From assembly GCA_901457705.2 (NCBI GenBank), contig LR590083.2, positions 3,162,597-3,226,596 on the forward strand: DNA of 64,000 bases, given 5' to 3'. Both the position numbers and the translations under genes were made by a program. Positions within the stretch are counted from its first letter, which is position 1; the number at the start of each line of letters is the position of its first letter. The DNA is from Beijerinckiaceae bacterium RH AL1. Its GTDB lineage: Bacteria > Pseudomonadota > Alphaproteobacteria > Rhizobiales > Beijerinckiaceae. The notes under the pieces are model-generated. The model was given only the letters and a program-made list of their open reading frames with translations, searched no databases and had not been told where the DNA came from. Below, piece by piece: positions 36,583-45,509 of this stretch.

Positions 36583-37227
36583 TCACTGCGCCTTCGGTCG
36601 CTCCAGCAGGCCGGCATCGATGGCGAGCCAGACGAGGCTCGCGTCGGTGCGCGCGCCAACCTTCGCCTTGATCGCATAATGGTAGTTCTGCACCGTCTTC
36701 TGGCTGAGGTTCAGCGCGCTGGCGATCTCGGCGGCGGTCAGCCCGCTCGCGACGAGGCGGAGGATCTCCGTCTCGCGCGGCCCGAGATCGTCGAGCGCCG
36801 GGCGGCCGCCGCCGATCCGTTCGGCGGCCAACGTGCGCGCGATGTCGGATGACAGCGCGCGCTCGCCGCGCAGCACGCGGCGCACCAGGTCGACGAGCTC
36901 GGCCGCGTCGCCGCTCTTCGTCGCATAGCCCATCGCGCCGGCCTCGAAGGCCTTCAGCGCGAAGGCGGCGTTGCCGTGCATCGTGAGCACGAGGATGCGC
37001 GCCGCCTTGTCCCACTGCCGAATGTGGCGGACCGCCTCGATCCCGCCAGGACCGGGCATCGACAGGTCCATCAGCACCACGTCGGGGCTCGCCTTGCGAT
37101 AGGCCGCGTAGGCCGTCGCGGCGGTGTCGGCCTCGGCCGCGACATGCCAGCCGTGCTGGCGCTCCAGCAGCCGCTTGTAGCCGTCGCGGACGACAGGGTG
37201 ATCGTCGACGAGCAGGATGGCCGTCAT
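36583..37227 (-). CDS. NarL/LuxR-type response regulator
   Basis: The 214-residue protein has a receiver domain (LLVDDHPVVRDG, phospho-acceptor Asp in DVVLMDLSMPG near residue 54, conserved T/K later in LVLTMHG and YATKSGD) and a C-terminal LuxR-type HTH (LGPRETEILRLVASGLTAAEIASALNLSQKTVQNYH). Its start overlaps the histidine kinase stop (ATGA), so the pair is co-translated. It probably binds the divergent region upstream of the symporter genes, which contains two exact palindromes. Confidence 0.93.
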   Translation of the reverse strand: MTAILLVDDHPVVRDGYKRLLERQHGWHVAAEADTAATAYAAYRKASPDVVLMDLSMPGPGGIEAVRHIRQWDKAARILVLTMHGNAAFALKAFEAGAMGYATKSGDAAELVDLVRRVLRGERALSSDIARTLAAERIGGGRPALDDLGPRETEILRLVASGLTAAEIASALNLSQKTVQNYHYAIKAKVGARTDASLVWLAIDAGLLERPKAQ

Positions 37228-38594
37228 GCGGACATGGCCGCCGGCGCGGCGAGCGGGATGGTCGCCGCGACGCGGACGCCGAGCGCGGCACGGCCGATGG
37301 CGAGGCTGCCGCCGAGCGCGGCGATGCGCTCGCGCATGCCGAGAAGCCCGTGGCCGTCGCCCTCTGCAAGCCGGGCGGGATCGCCGCCGCCGTCGTCCTC
37401 CACGCTGAGCGCGACCGTCTCGTCGGCCGCGGCGACGACGCGCATGACCACGTTGCGGGCCCCGCCGTGCCGGGTGGCGTTGGTGAGGCACTCCTGCGCG
37501 ATGCGGTAGAGGCCGATCGCGATCGGCCGCGGCACCGCGGCGAGGTCGCCCGCGGTTTCCAGCCGCACGACGGCGGCGCGGCGCGACGCGACGAGGCCGG
37601 CGAGGCAGGCTTCGAGCCCGAGCTCGTCGATGTCCTGCGAGCGCAGCCGCACCAGCGCCTCGCGCAGGCTCGCCATCATCCGCCTCGACGCGGCGGCGAT
37701 GGCGCGCGCGTCGGCGGCAAGGTCCGGCCTGTCGGCGGCCCCGGCCTCGATCGAGCCGGCGAGCGCGCCGGTCGCGGCGAGACACTGGCCGAACTCGTCG
37801 TGCAGGTCGCGGGCGAGCGCGCGCCGCTCGTCCTCCTGCAACTGGAAGAGCTGGCGCGTCAGCGCCGCGCGCGCCGCCTGCGTGCGGTCGAGGCGCGCCG
37901 CAAGCGCATCGAGCGCGCGTGCGATCTGGCCGAGCTCGGCGCCGCCGGGCCGGGCGACGCGGCCGGCGTAGTCGCCGGCCTCGAGCGCGCGCATCGCAGC
38001 GATGATCGCGCCGACCGGCAGCAGCGCGCGCGCGACGAGCAGCGCCACGCCGAGGCCGATCGCCAGCGCCAGCAGCGCCGCCGTGCGCACGAGCAGCGCG
38101 ACCTCGAGCCAGGCAAGGCGCAGCGCCGTGCCGGGATCGGCGGCGGCGACGATCTCGCCGACATCCTGGCGCGCGTCGACCGGGCGATGCGCCTGCGGGA
38201 AGGCGCCGTAGGCGCGGGCGTAGAGCGCGCCGAACAGGGCCGGCGCCGGCGCGAAATCCTCCTCGGCGAGGCTGCACAGCGGCGGCAGCGGTGCGGCCGT
38301 CGGGCTCGCCGCCCGCGGCACGAAGGTCACGCAGATGCCGGGCGAGACGACACGCGCGGTGGCGAGCGTGCGCCACTCCGGCAGCGGCAGCAGCTCGGCG
38401 CGGTTGAGGCCGTCGCGCCAGACCAGCTCCTGCCAGTAGAGCGCCCCGAGCGTGCGCGCGGCACGCGCCGCGCTGGCTTGCGTGGCCTCGCCGATCCGCG
38501 CGTGCGTGTCGCGCAGGATGAGCGCCGTCGCGAGCGCGAGGCAGACGACGACGATGGCGGCGATGCCGAGGAGAAGGCGGGCGAGGAGGCGCAT
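37224..38594 (-). CDS. NarX-type sensor histidine kinase (HisKA_3)
   Basis: The 456-residue protein has two membrane segments (LLARLLLGIAAIVVVCLALATALIL near 5-28, and LLVRTAALLALAIGLGVALLVA near 165-185) flanking a ~135-residue periplasmic sensor, then a HAMP-like region, HisKA_3 with ERRALARDLHDEFGQ (phospho-His), and HATPase_c with NATRHG and the glycine-rich GHGLLGMRER. The periplasmic domain has no family I recognise. It is divergent from a DUF3311-like/SSS symporter pair, the arrangement of the monocarboxylate permease regulators of rhizobia. Confidence 0.92.
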   Translation of the reverse strand: MRLLARLLLGIAAIVVVCLALATALILRDTHARIGEATQASAARAARTLGALYWQELVWRDGLNRAELLPLPEWRTLATARVVSPGICVTFVPRAASPTAAPLPPLCSLAEEDFAPAPALFGALYARAYGAFPQAHRPVDARQDVGEIVAAADPGTALRLAWLEVALLVRTAALLALAIGLGVALLVARALLPVGAIIAAMRALEAGDYAGRVARPGGAELGQIARALDALAARLDRTQAARAALTRQLFQLQEDERRALARDLHDEFGQCLAATGALAGSIEAGAADRPDLAADARAIAAASRRMMASLREALVRLRSQDIDELGLEACLAGLVASRRAAVVRLETAGDLAAVPRPIAIGLYRIAQECLTNATRHGGARNVVMRVVAAADETVALSVEDDGGGDPARLAEGDGHGLLGMRERIAALGGSLAIGRAALGVRVAATIPLAAPAAMSA

Positions 38595-38645
38595 GCGACG
38601 TCCATCGTGGCTCGAAGACCGACCCATCAGGACGCGTGCGGCCGG

Positions 38646-38684
38646 GCTTGGCAAGCGGGCACCGGCGTGTCGGGCAAATTGCCC
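38646..38684. promoter_or_regulatory. Two palindromes in the kinase/symporter divergent region
   Basis: GCTTG-G-CAAGC (38646-38656) and GGGCAA-A-TTGCCC (38672-38684) are perfect palindromes whose centres are 27 bp apart. They lie between the kinase start at 38594 and the small membrane protein at 38772. Candidate sites for the response regulator. Confidence 0.45.
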
Positions 38685-38771
38685 AGGCGACGACGGGGTG
38701 GTTCCCCTGGCGCGCAGCCCCTGCCCCACTGAAGATCGCGACGAGCCGCCGGCGCGGCGACGAGGCCGATC

Positions 38772-38981
38772 GTGCGCAAGCCGCTCCCGCTTTTCATCCG
38801 TCTGTGGTTTCTCGCCGATGCGGTCGCCGCACTGGCGCCGCAGGTCCATTTGGCGGCGAGCGGCGCGGCGCCGACGATCTTCGGCCTGCCGCGCGTGATC
38901 GCCTATCTGCTCGCCACCAGCGCCTTCGTGGCGGCGAGCGTCGTTGCCGCCTACCTCTGCGATCCGGCGCGCCGCGCATGA
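38772..38981 (+). CDS. Small two-helix membrane protein, DUF3311-like partner of the symporter
   Basis: The 69-residue protein has two hydrophobic segments (IRLWFLADAVAALAPQV and VIAYLLATSAFVAASVVAAYL) with the PTIFGLP turn between them. This fits, loosely, the small DUF3311 proteins that precede sodium:solute symporters. GTG start at 38772, stop overlapping the symporter ATG (ATGA), so the two are translationally coupled. It may assist the symporter; that is inference from family context. Confidence 0.72.
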   Translation: MRKPLPLFIRLWFLADAVAALAPQVHLAASGAAPTIFGLPRVIAYLLATSAFVAASVVAAYLCDPARRA

Positions 38982-40480
38982 GCCTCCTCGTCACGCTCGG
39001 CCTGCCGGCGCTGCTGTTCGCGCTCGTCGTGGTCCTCCTGCAGCGCACCTATCGCGCCGACCGCGACTTCTCCGACTTCACCGTGGCCGGACGATCATTC
39101 GGCGGCTTCGCGCAGGCGATGGCGTTCTTCAACACCTACCAGCCGGGCACGGTGTTCCTCGCCTTCTTCGCCTTCACCGCAACGAACGGCGTCATCGGCA
39201 TGAACATCTCGACGCTGCTCGCGCCGATCGTGATGTTCCTCATGGCCGATCGCGTATGGACCTGGGGCGCCGCGCACGACCTCAAGACGCAGCCCGACCT
39301 GATGGCGCTGCGCTTCGACTCGCGCGCCGTCCGCATCGTCGCCGCGGCCATCGGCATCGCCGGGCTCTATCCCTGGATGGTGCTCGGCATGCAGTCGCTC
39401 GGCGCGGTGTTCCACGCCCTCACCCTGGGACGGCTCGGCTTCACCGCCTCCGTCGTGCTCGGCGTCGTCGTGATGAGCGTGCGCCAGATCTGGACGATCC
39501 GCATGGGCATGCGCGGCATCGTCATCTCCGACGTGCTGCAAGGCCTCGTCGCCTATGTCGTCGGAAGCCTGTTGTGCCTCGGGCTGATCGCGTGGCTCGC
39601 GACACAAGGTGCGAGCCTTTCCGCGCTGCCGCCCGCGCGGCTGGCGCTGCCTGGGCCCGACAGTGGCCAGCCCCTGCTGTTCCTGTCGCTGACACTGCTG
39701 CCGCTGCTCTCGAGCCTGTGCTGGCCGGACCTCTGCGTGCGGCTCTACACAGGATCGGGCGTCGAGAGCGTCAAGCGGTCAGCGGCCCTGTGCGCGCCGC
39801 TCACCTTCGTCTTCGTCTCGAGCCTCGGCGTGCTCGCCCTGCTTGCCGGCACCCGCCCCGACGTCGCAGCGGCGCCGCAGGACGGCTGGTTCACGCTGGC
39901 CCTTGCGGCGGGCGGCCCGACGCTGCTGGCGCTCGCCGGCACGATCGTCTTTGCCGCCTCGATGGGCAACATCGACGCGACCGTTCAATCTTGCGGCGCG
40001 CAGATCGCGAACGACATCGTCGCCGCGCTGCGATCGCGTCCGATGAGCGACCGCGCGCTGCGCGCCGTCTCCCAGGTCGCGATGGCGGCGATCACCCTCT
40101 CGGCGGCGGCGATCGCCTGCCTGCCGCTGCCGAGCCTGTTCTCGGTCGCCCTCTTCGCCTTCCAGATCATGGTGCAGCTCTCCGTGCCGCTCTACTTCGG
40201 GATCTTCACCAGGCTCGGTGGCCGCTGGTCGGCGCTGGCCTCGATGACGACCGGCATCGCGACGGTCTGCGTGCTGCAGGCGCTCTACCCGCTCGGCATC
40301 CCGTGGGCCCTGGGACTGACGTCCGGCGCGGCGGCACTGGGGGTGAACCTCCTCGCCTACATCGGCCTGGCGCTGTTGCCGCGCTCGGAGCACGAGCGGA
40401 CACGGTTGGCGGCGCTGTTCGCGGAGACGCAGCGGGAAGGCGCGACGACGAGGGTCGAGCCTGTGACGATGGCGAGCTGA
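38978..40480 (+). CDS. Sodium:solute symporter (SSS family)
   Basis: The 500-residue protein has about 13 membrane segments and the SSS opening LQRTYRADRDFSDFTVAGRSFGG, then the family loop SDVLQGLVAYVVG and WPDLCVRLYTGSGVESVKRSA. The likely substrates are small carboxylates, by analogy with the DUF3311-coupled MctP-type permeases under a neighbouring two-component system. Sodium-site serine/threonine pattern is not verified. It is the second gene of a coupled pair. Confidence 0.9.
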   Translation: MSLLVTLGLPALLFALVVVLLQRTYRADRDFSDFTVAGRSFGGFAQAMAFFNTYQPGTVFLAFFAFTATNGVIGMNISTLLAPIVMFLMADRVWTWGAAHDLKTQPDLMALRFDSRAVRIVAAAIGIAGLYPWMVLGMQSLGAVFHALTLGRLGFTASVVLGVVVMSVRQIWTIRMGMRGIVISDVLQGLVAYVVGSLLCLGLIAWLATQGASLSALPPARLALPGPDSGQPLLFLSLTLLPLLSSLCWPDLCVRLYTGSGVESVKRSAALCAPLTFVFVSSLGVLALLAGTRPDVAAAPQDGWFTLALAAGGPTLLALAGTIVFAASMGNIDATVQSCGAQIANDIVAALRSRPMSDRALRAVSQVAMAAITLSAAAIACLPLPSLFSVALFAFQIMVQLSVPLYFGIFTRLGGRWSALASMTTGIATVCVLQALYPLGIPWALGLTSGAAALGVNLLAYIGLALLPRSEHERTRLAALFAETQREGATTRVEPVTMAS

Positions 40481-40492
40481 CATCCGACAGCT

Positions 40493-41389
40493 TTAGGAAC
40501 CGCCGATGAGGCCAGCGACGCGCTCGCTGAGGAGATCGACGAAGAGCCGAGTCTTGGCGGGCAAGATCCGGCTCGGCGTGAGGACGGAGATCGCGACGGA
40601 CGGCAGCGACCAGTCGCTCAGGATCGGCACGAGGCGCCCGGCGTCGACCTCGCGCCGGCCCACGATCTCGTCCACCACCGCGATCCCGACGCCGGCTCGC
40701 GCGAGGTGGAGGATCATGGTCATGTTGTTGGCCGACACGACGCGGCTGCTCTGCACCGTCTGCGTGTCCTGACCCCGCGTCAGGATCCACTCGCCGCCGT
40801 CGTGCTGGTGAAGCAAGTGGATGCGGTCGTGCTTCGACAGCGCGTCCGGATCCTGCGGGCGGCCATGCGCCGCGACATAGTCGGGCGACGCGAAGAGGTT
40901 GACCGCGAGCAACGCCAGCCGTCGCACCGTGAGCCCTGAATCGGGCAGCGACCCGAGCCGGACGGCGACGTCGTAGTTCTCGGCGAGAAGGTCGACCCGT
41001 CGCGGCGAAAGGTCGAGCTCGAAGCTCACGTCCGGATAAACGCGCCGGAACTCCGCGACAAGCGGCGCGATGAGCGTCGGTCCGATCTCCGCCTCCATCG
41101 AGACGCGGAGCAGGCCCGACGGCCGCTCGGCCAGGCCGCGCACGTGGCGATGGGCTTCCTCGGCCGCCTCGACCAGGCTCGCCGCGCGCGCGAGATAAAG
41201 CACGCCGGCATCCGTGAGGCTGACGCTGCGCGTCGTGCGGTGCAGAAGCTTCAGCCCGAGCGACTGCTCGATCTCGCCGATGCGGCGCGACAGCGTCGAG
41301 GTGGGGATGCCGAGCTTTTCGGCCGCGAGGGTGAAGCTGCGTGCGCGAGCGACCTCGACGAACAGGGACATGCCGCGGATGATGTCCAT
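40493..41389 (-). CDS. LysR family transcriptional regulator
   Basis: The 298-residue protein has a LysR HTH (VEVARARSFTLAAEKLGIPTSTLSRRIGEIEQSLGLKLLHR) and a C-terminal substrate-binding domain of the CrgA/AphB subgroup. It is divergent from the isochorismatase-ABM-porin-GST-reductase genes that it likely controls. The start MDIIRGMSLF at 41389 is preferred over an upstream ATG at 41422; MSLFVEV at 41371 is also possible. Confidence 0.92.
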   Translation of the reverse strand: MDIIRGMSLFVEVARARSFTLAAEKLGIPTSTLSRRIGEIEQSLGLKLLHRTTRSVSLTDAGVLYLARAASLVEAAEEAHRHVRGLAERPSGLLRVSMEAEIGPTLIAPLVAEFRRVYPDVSFELDLSPRRVDLLAENYDVAVRLGSLPDSGLTVRRLALLAVNLFASPDYVAAHGRPQDPDALSKHDRIHLLHQHDGGEWILTRGQDTQTVQSSRVVSANNMTMILHLARAGVGIAVVDEIVGRREVDAGRLVPILSDWSLPSVAISVLTPSRILPAKTRLFVDLLSERVAGLIGGS

Positions 41390-41470
41390 GCCATTATCCC
41401 GCCCGTGGAAAACAATTCGCAAATACGCTCGGTTATCCCAGTCGCATCCTCCTGTACGAGAGTGAAAGAG

Positions 41471-41491
41471 GCCAAGTCAACGCGTGTTGGC
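41471..41491. promoter_or_regulatory. Inverted repeat near the isochorismatase promoter
   Basis: GCCAA (41471-41475) and TTGGC (41487-41491) are inverted with 11 bases between, and an inner CAAC-GCGT-GTTG palindrome shares part of the site. It is 36 bases upstream of the ATG at 41527 in the LysR-divergent gap, where a LysR site or operator is expected. Confidence 0.35.
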
Positions 41492-41526
41492 TTCGCAATC
41501 CGCCGCGAAAAAGACTGGAGCTTGCG

Positions 41527-42126
41527 ATGCAGACGTTCGAGCGCTTCACGCCGGATAAGAGCATCGTCATGTTGGTCGACCACCAAACCATGACGATCGA
41601 CTGGGTCAAGAGCCTCCCCAGGGCGACCGTCATCGCCAGCTGTCGCGTGCTGACGCGGATGGCCCTGACGTACGAGATGCCACTCGTCCTCACGAGAACG
41701 ATGGAGGACTACGTCGGCCCGACGATCGATCCCATCAGCGAGCTTGCGCCGGACGCGTTCGCCGGCCGCTACAAGCGCGGCGGCGAGCTCAGCTGCTGGG
41801 ACGATGCGAAGCTGCGCGACGGCGTCGGCGCGCTCGGCCGCTCGCACATCGTGCTCGCCGGCCTCACCACCGACATCTGCCTGTTCTGGGCGGCGGTCGA
41901 TGCGGTGAAGAACGGCTACCATGTGATGGTGGTGGCGGATGCCTGCGGCACCATGACGACGCTCGGCGACCAGCTGACCTACGAGCGTCTGCGCGCGCTC
42001 GGCATCGTGGTGACGGTGGTCAACCAGGCGGTCACCGAGCTCGTCAACAACTTTGGGACGCCTGAAGGCCAGAAGGCGCAGGCTATCATGTCCGACGAGA
42101 TCATCTCGAAGCTCGGCCAGGCCTGA
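41527..42126 (+). CDS. Isochorismatase-family hydrolase
   Basis: The 199-residue protein is a cysteine hydrolase of the isochorismatase-like superfamily. The catalytic Asp is in MLVDHQT (about residue 18), and the Cys is in LAGLTTDICLFWAA (about 119). The nucleotide- or amide-type substrate is unknown. It is the first gene after the LysR-divergent promoter, and the family is often found with small ABM monooxygenases in stress-responsive operons. Confidence 0.9.
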   Translation: MQTFERFTPDKSIVMLVDHQTMTIDWVKSLPRATVIASCRVLTRMALTYEMPLVLTRTMEDYVGPTIDPISELAPDAFAGRYKRGGELSCWDDAKLRDGVGALGRSHIVLAGLTTDICLFWAAVDAVKNGYHVMVVADACGTMTTLGDQLTYERLRALGIVVTVVNQAVTELVNNFGTPEGQKAQAIMSDEIISKLGQA

Positions 42127-42189
42127 CCTGCGCTCGTTAGGCTCGCGGCCGCGCGGGCCGCGACACATAGCTTTCCGCGAGGTGCGCGC

Positions 42190-42534
42190 ATGGCGAGGAC
42201 GACCATCGACGATACCGCCGACATCTGCACGTTGATCAACACGTTCGACGTCGAAGCATCGACGCAGGCGGCGGTGATCGACTCGCTGCGGCGCTTCACC
42301 ACAGAGCACGCCTGTCGGCTGCCGGGCTTCATCGGCGCGAGCGTCCACGCCAGCCTCGATGGTCGCCATGTCGTCAACTACGTGCAATGGGCCTCGCGCG
42401 AGCACCTGACAGCGATGCTGGAGAGCGCGCCGGCGAAGGCGCATCTGGCCGAGGTCGGCCGGCTCGCCACGGCCGTGCGGCCGATCCTGTATCGCGTCGT
42501 GTTCGTCGGCGCCGATCCGCATGCTCGGTCCTGA
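42190..42534 (+). CDS. ABM-domain monooxygenase-like protein
   Basis: The 114-residue protein has the antibiotic-biosynthesis-monooxygenase fold pattern: DVEASTQAAVIDSLRRFTTE, then LPGFIGASVHASLDG and the strand VVNYVQWASREHLTAML. Members oxidise or detoxify aromatic quinones and other small molecules; the actual substrate here is unknown. It starts 64 bases after the isochorismatase stop and its end overlaps the porin-like gene by 14 bases. Confidence 0.82.
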   Translation: MARTTIDDTADICTLINTFDVEASTQAAVIDSLRRFTTEHACRLPGFIGASVHASLDGRHVVNYVQWASREHLTAMLESAPAKAHLAEVGRLATAVRPILYRVVFVGADPHARS

Positions 42535-43918
42535 CAAGATCCTGCCGGCGGCGCTTTGCGCCACGGCGATGCTGTCGCCGCTCGCCGCGGCGGCGCAATC
42601 CGCCATGCCGGGCTACTCGCCCGTCTTCCGGTACGAGGACGATTTTTCCTATCTCGCCGATCCGGCCAAGCGCACCGATCCCCTCGATGCCATCAAGTAC
42701 GTGCCGCTGCCGATCGCGCCCGGCGCCTTCGTGACCTTCGGCCTCGACGATCGCGAGCGCGTCGAGGCGAGCCGCTATGCGCTGCTCGGGTTCGGCTACA
42801 AGCCGGCGCAGGCCTACGACCTGCATCGCCTGCTCCTCGATGCCGACGTGCACCTCGGCGACGCGCGCGTCTTCGTGCAGTTCGGGAGCGAGCTCGAGGC
42901 CGGACGCCGCCCGGCGCCGAGCCCGCTCGATGTCGATCGCTTCGACCTGCAACAGGGCTTCGCCGACTACCGGCTCTCTGCCGGCCCGGGCAGCCTGGTT
43001 CTGCGCGCCGGCCGACAGGAGATGGCGTACGACGAGGGCGCGATCATCGGCGTGCGCGACGGGCCCAACGTCCGCCTCAGCTTCGACGGTGTCCGCGCCT
43101 CCTACACCGATGCGGCCTCTGCGATCGACGCCTTCGCCGTGCGCCCGGTCAACGTGTCGCCCGGCGTCTTCGACGACGGCGATCTCGCAGGCCAGTCGCT
43201 CTATGGCATCCACGCGACGCTGACGCCGCCGGCCCTGCGGGGCTTTGCCACCGACGCCTTCGTTTATGCCAACACCATGCCGGCGGTGAGCTTCTACCCG
43301 ACGACGGCGCCCGAGCGGACGCAGACCTTCGGCATCCGTCTTCGTGAGACGAGCGGCGGGTTCGACGCGGCAATCGGCGGCATCGGCCAGACGGGAAGCT
43401 ACGACGGGCGCGACGTGCTGGCCTATGCCGCCCACGCCAATGCCGGGTACACGTTCCAGAGCCTGCCGATGGCGCCGGGCTTCACCCTGCGCGGCGACGT
43501 GCTCAGCGGCAGCTCCGATCCCGGCCACGGCACGGTCCACACGTTCAACGCGCTCTATCCCAACGTCGCCTACTCGACCGAGGCGACGATCGAGGCACCG
43601 GCCAACCTGATCGAGCCGGCGTTTCTCGTCTTCGCGCAGCCGCTCGCAAGCGTGCGGGTGCAGTACATCGTCGAGGGACTGTGGCGCTACAGCACGGCGG
43701 ATGCGTTCTATGTCGCGCCGCTCGTGCCGCTGATCCCGGCCAATCGTTCGAAGCAGCGCTTCACCGGCGTCTAACAGCAGGTCTCCGCGACATGGCGGCT
43801 GTCGCCGCACGTGGCGATCACCGCAGCGCTCGTGCACTTCTCGGCCGGCGCATTCGTCGTCGCGAGCGGCGGCCACGATGAGGATTTCGCGATGACCGCA
43901 GTCAACTTCCGTTTCTGA
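42521..43918 (+). pseudogene. Alginate-export-type outer-membrane protein with an in-frame stop
   Basis: The product has a signal peptide (AALCATAMLSPLAAAAQ) and the alginate-export barrel family pattern FRYEDDFSYLADPAKR and KYVPLPI. Translation stops at TAA 43772-43774 after 417 residues (RSKQRFTGV). The same frame then continues for 47 more codons to TGA at 43916-43918, giving barrel-like strands and a C-terminal VNFRF, the aromatic end typical of outer-membrane beta-barrels. A single nonsense change therefore removes the last strands. Such truncation usually impairs folding. It overlaps the ABM gene. Confidence 0.8.
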
Positions 43919-43929
43919 AGGGATCCCTC

Positions 43930-44891
43930 GTGGGCAGCATGGTCGACGGCACCTGGCAGAGCACCGAGCATGCGGCGCCGACGGAAGGCGGCGCGTTCGT
44001 TCGACCCGCAACGACGTTCCGCGAGTGGATCGGTAGCGAGCGGTCCCGGCGGAGGCGGGTCGCTATCACCTCTATGTCTCGCTGGCCTGCCCGTGGGCGC
44101 ATCGGACCCTGATCTTTCGCAAGCTGCAGGGGCTCGAAGGTCTCGTCGGGCTCTCCGTCACGCATTGGCTGATGGGCGAGGACGGCTGGACCTTCGACCC
44201 TGCCGAGCGCGTTGTCCCCGACCCGCTGGGCGCGACGCGGCTTTACGAGATCTACGCCCGCGCCGACCCGCGCTACACCGGCCGGGCGAGCGTTCCGATC
44301 CTCTGGGACCTGAAGACGGGGACGATCGTCAACAACGAGTCGGGCGACATCATCCGCATCTTCAACAGCGCCTTCGACGATCTCGGCGCCGCGCCCGGCG
44401 ACTTCTACCCCGAAGCCTTGCGGCCCGAGATCGACGAGATCAACGCGACTATCTATGCCGCCGTCAACAACGGCGTCTATCGCGCCGGCTTTGCCGGCTC
44501 GCAAGAGGCCTATGAGGCCGCCATCTCGACCTTGTTCGAGACGCTCGATCGGCTGGAGACGCGCCTGTCCCGCCAGCGATATCTCTGCGGCGACCAGGTG
44601 ACGGAGGCGGACTGGCGGCTGTTCACGACGATGGTGCGGTTCGACGCCGTCTACAATTGTCACTTCAAGTGCAACATGCAGCGGCTCGTCGACTATCCCG
44701 CCTTGTGGGCCTACACGCGCTCGCTCTATCAGGTGCCGGGCGTGGCCGACACGGTCGACTTCGATCACATCAAGCGGCACTATTACATGAGCCATCCCTG
44801 GATCAATCCAACGAGGCTGGTGCCAACAGGGCCCGTGCTCGATTTCTCCGCGCCGGACGATCGCTTCAAAGAAGGTGGTAATCGAACATGA
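43930..44891 (+). pseudogene. Xi-class glutathione S-transferase (YqjG-like) with a frameshift
   Basis: The 5' frame (GTG 43930, ATG 43939) reads WQSTEHAAP...FREWIGSER, and the 3' frame gives AGRYHLYVSLACPWAHRT with the CPWA catalytic cysteine, then the GST-C domain (WRLFTTMVRFDAVYNCHFKCN). These are the two halves of a ~320-residue Xi-class GST, which reduces glutathionyl-hydroquinones. They join if one T is restored at about 44044 (GTCCCGG read as GTTCCCGG). As it stands translation ends at 44112, before the active site. The stop of the 3' frame overlaps the reductase ATG (ATGA). Confidence 0.82.
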
Positions 44892-45442
44892 CCCCATTCC
44901 GCATCGCGGCGATCTCCGGAAGCTTGCGAAAGGCCTCGTTCAACACGGCGGCGCTTCGCGCCGCGCAGGAGGTCGCCCCGGACGACATCGAGATCGAGAT
45001 CGTCACGCTCGAAGGCATCCCGCTCTACGACGACGATTTGCGTGCGACGGGAAGCCCGGCCGCCGTGACGCGCCTCTGCGCAACGATCGCGAGCGCGGAC
45101 GCCGTGCTGATCGCGACGCCGGAATACAACTACTCGATTCCGGGTGTGTTGAAGAACGCGATCGACTGGGTCTCGCGGGCCGAGCCGCAGCCCTTCAAGG
45201 AGAAGGCGGTGGCGATCATGGGCGCGAGTCCTGGCGCCATCGGCACCGCCCGCGCGCAATACGACCTGCGAAAAGTCTTCGTGTATCTCGACGTCCACGT
45301 GCTGAACAAGCCGGAGGTGATGATCGGCGGGGCGGCGAGCCGCTTCGATGCCGACGGTAGGCTGATCGACGAGGCGACGCGCAAGTTCATCGCGAGCCAG
45401 CTTGCGGCGCTGCAAGCCTGGGCGCACCGTCTCCGACAGTGA
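44888..45442 (+). CDS. NADPH-dependent FMN reductase (quinone-reductase type)
   Basis: The 184-residue flavodoxin-fold protein has the FMN phosphate loop SGSLRKASFN near 10-19, and the family motif ATPEYNYSIPGVLKNAIDW at about 76-94. It reduces quinones or azo compounds with NADPH. The start overlaps the GST frame, so it is the last gene of the LysR-controlled series. Together with the GST, isochorismatase and ABM protein it suggests a response to quinone-type or electrophilic aromatic compounds. Confidence 0.93.
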   Translation: MTPFRIAAISGSLRKASFNTAALRAAQEVAPDDIEIEIVTLEGIPLYDDDLRATGSPAAVTRLCATIASADAVLIATPEYNYSIPGVLKNAIDWVSRAEPQPFKEKAVAIMGASPGAIGTARAQYDLRKVFVYLDVHVLNKPEVMIGGAASRFDADGRLIDEATRKFIASQLAALQAWAHRLRQ

Positions 45443-45451
45443 GGGCGACGA

Positions 45452-45483
45452 GAGCGCCGGCGCGCTGACGCGCTCCGGCGCTC
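45452..45483. terminator. Hairpin between convergent operons
   Basis: GAGCGCCGG (45452-45460) and CCGGCGCTC (45475-45483) form a perfect 9-bp stem, extended by CGCG pairing inside the loop. It sits in the 67-base gap between the FMN reductase and BVMO stops. No T-run follows on either strand. Confidence 0.45.
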
Positions 45484-45509
45484 GCTCTTCCCCGGCCCCG
45501 AGGCCAGCT

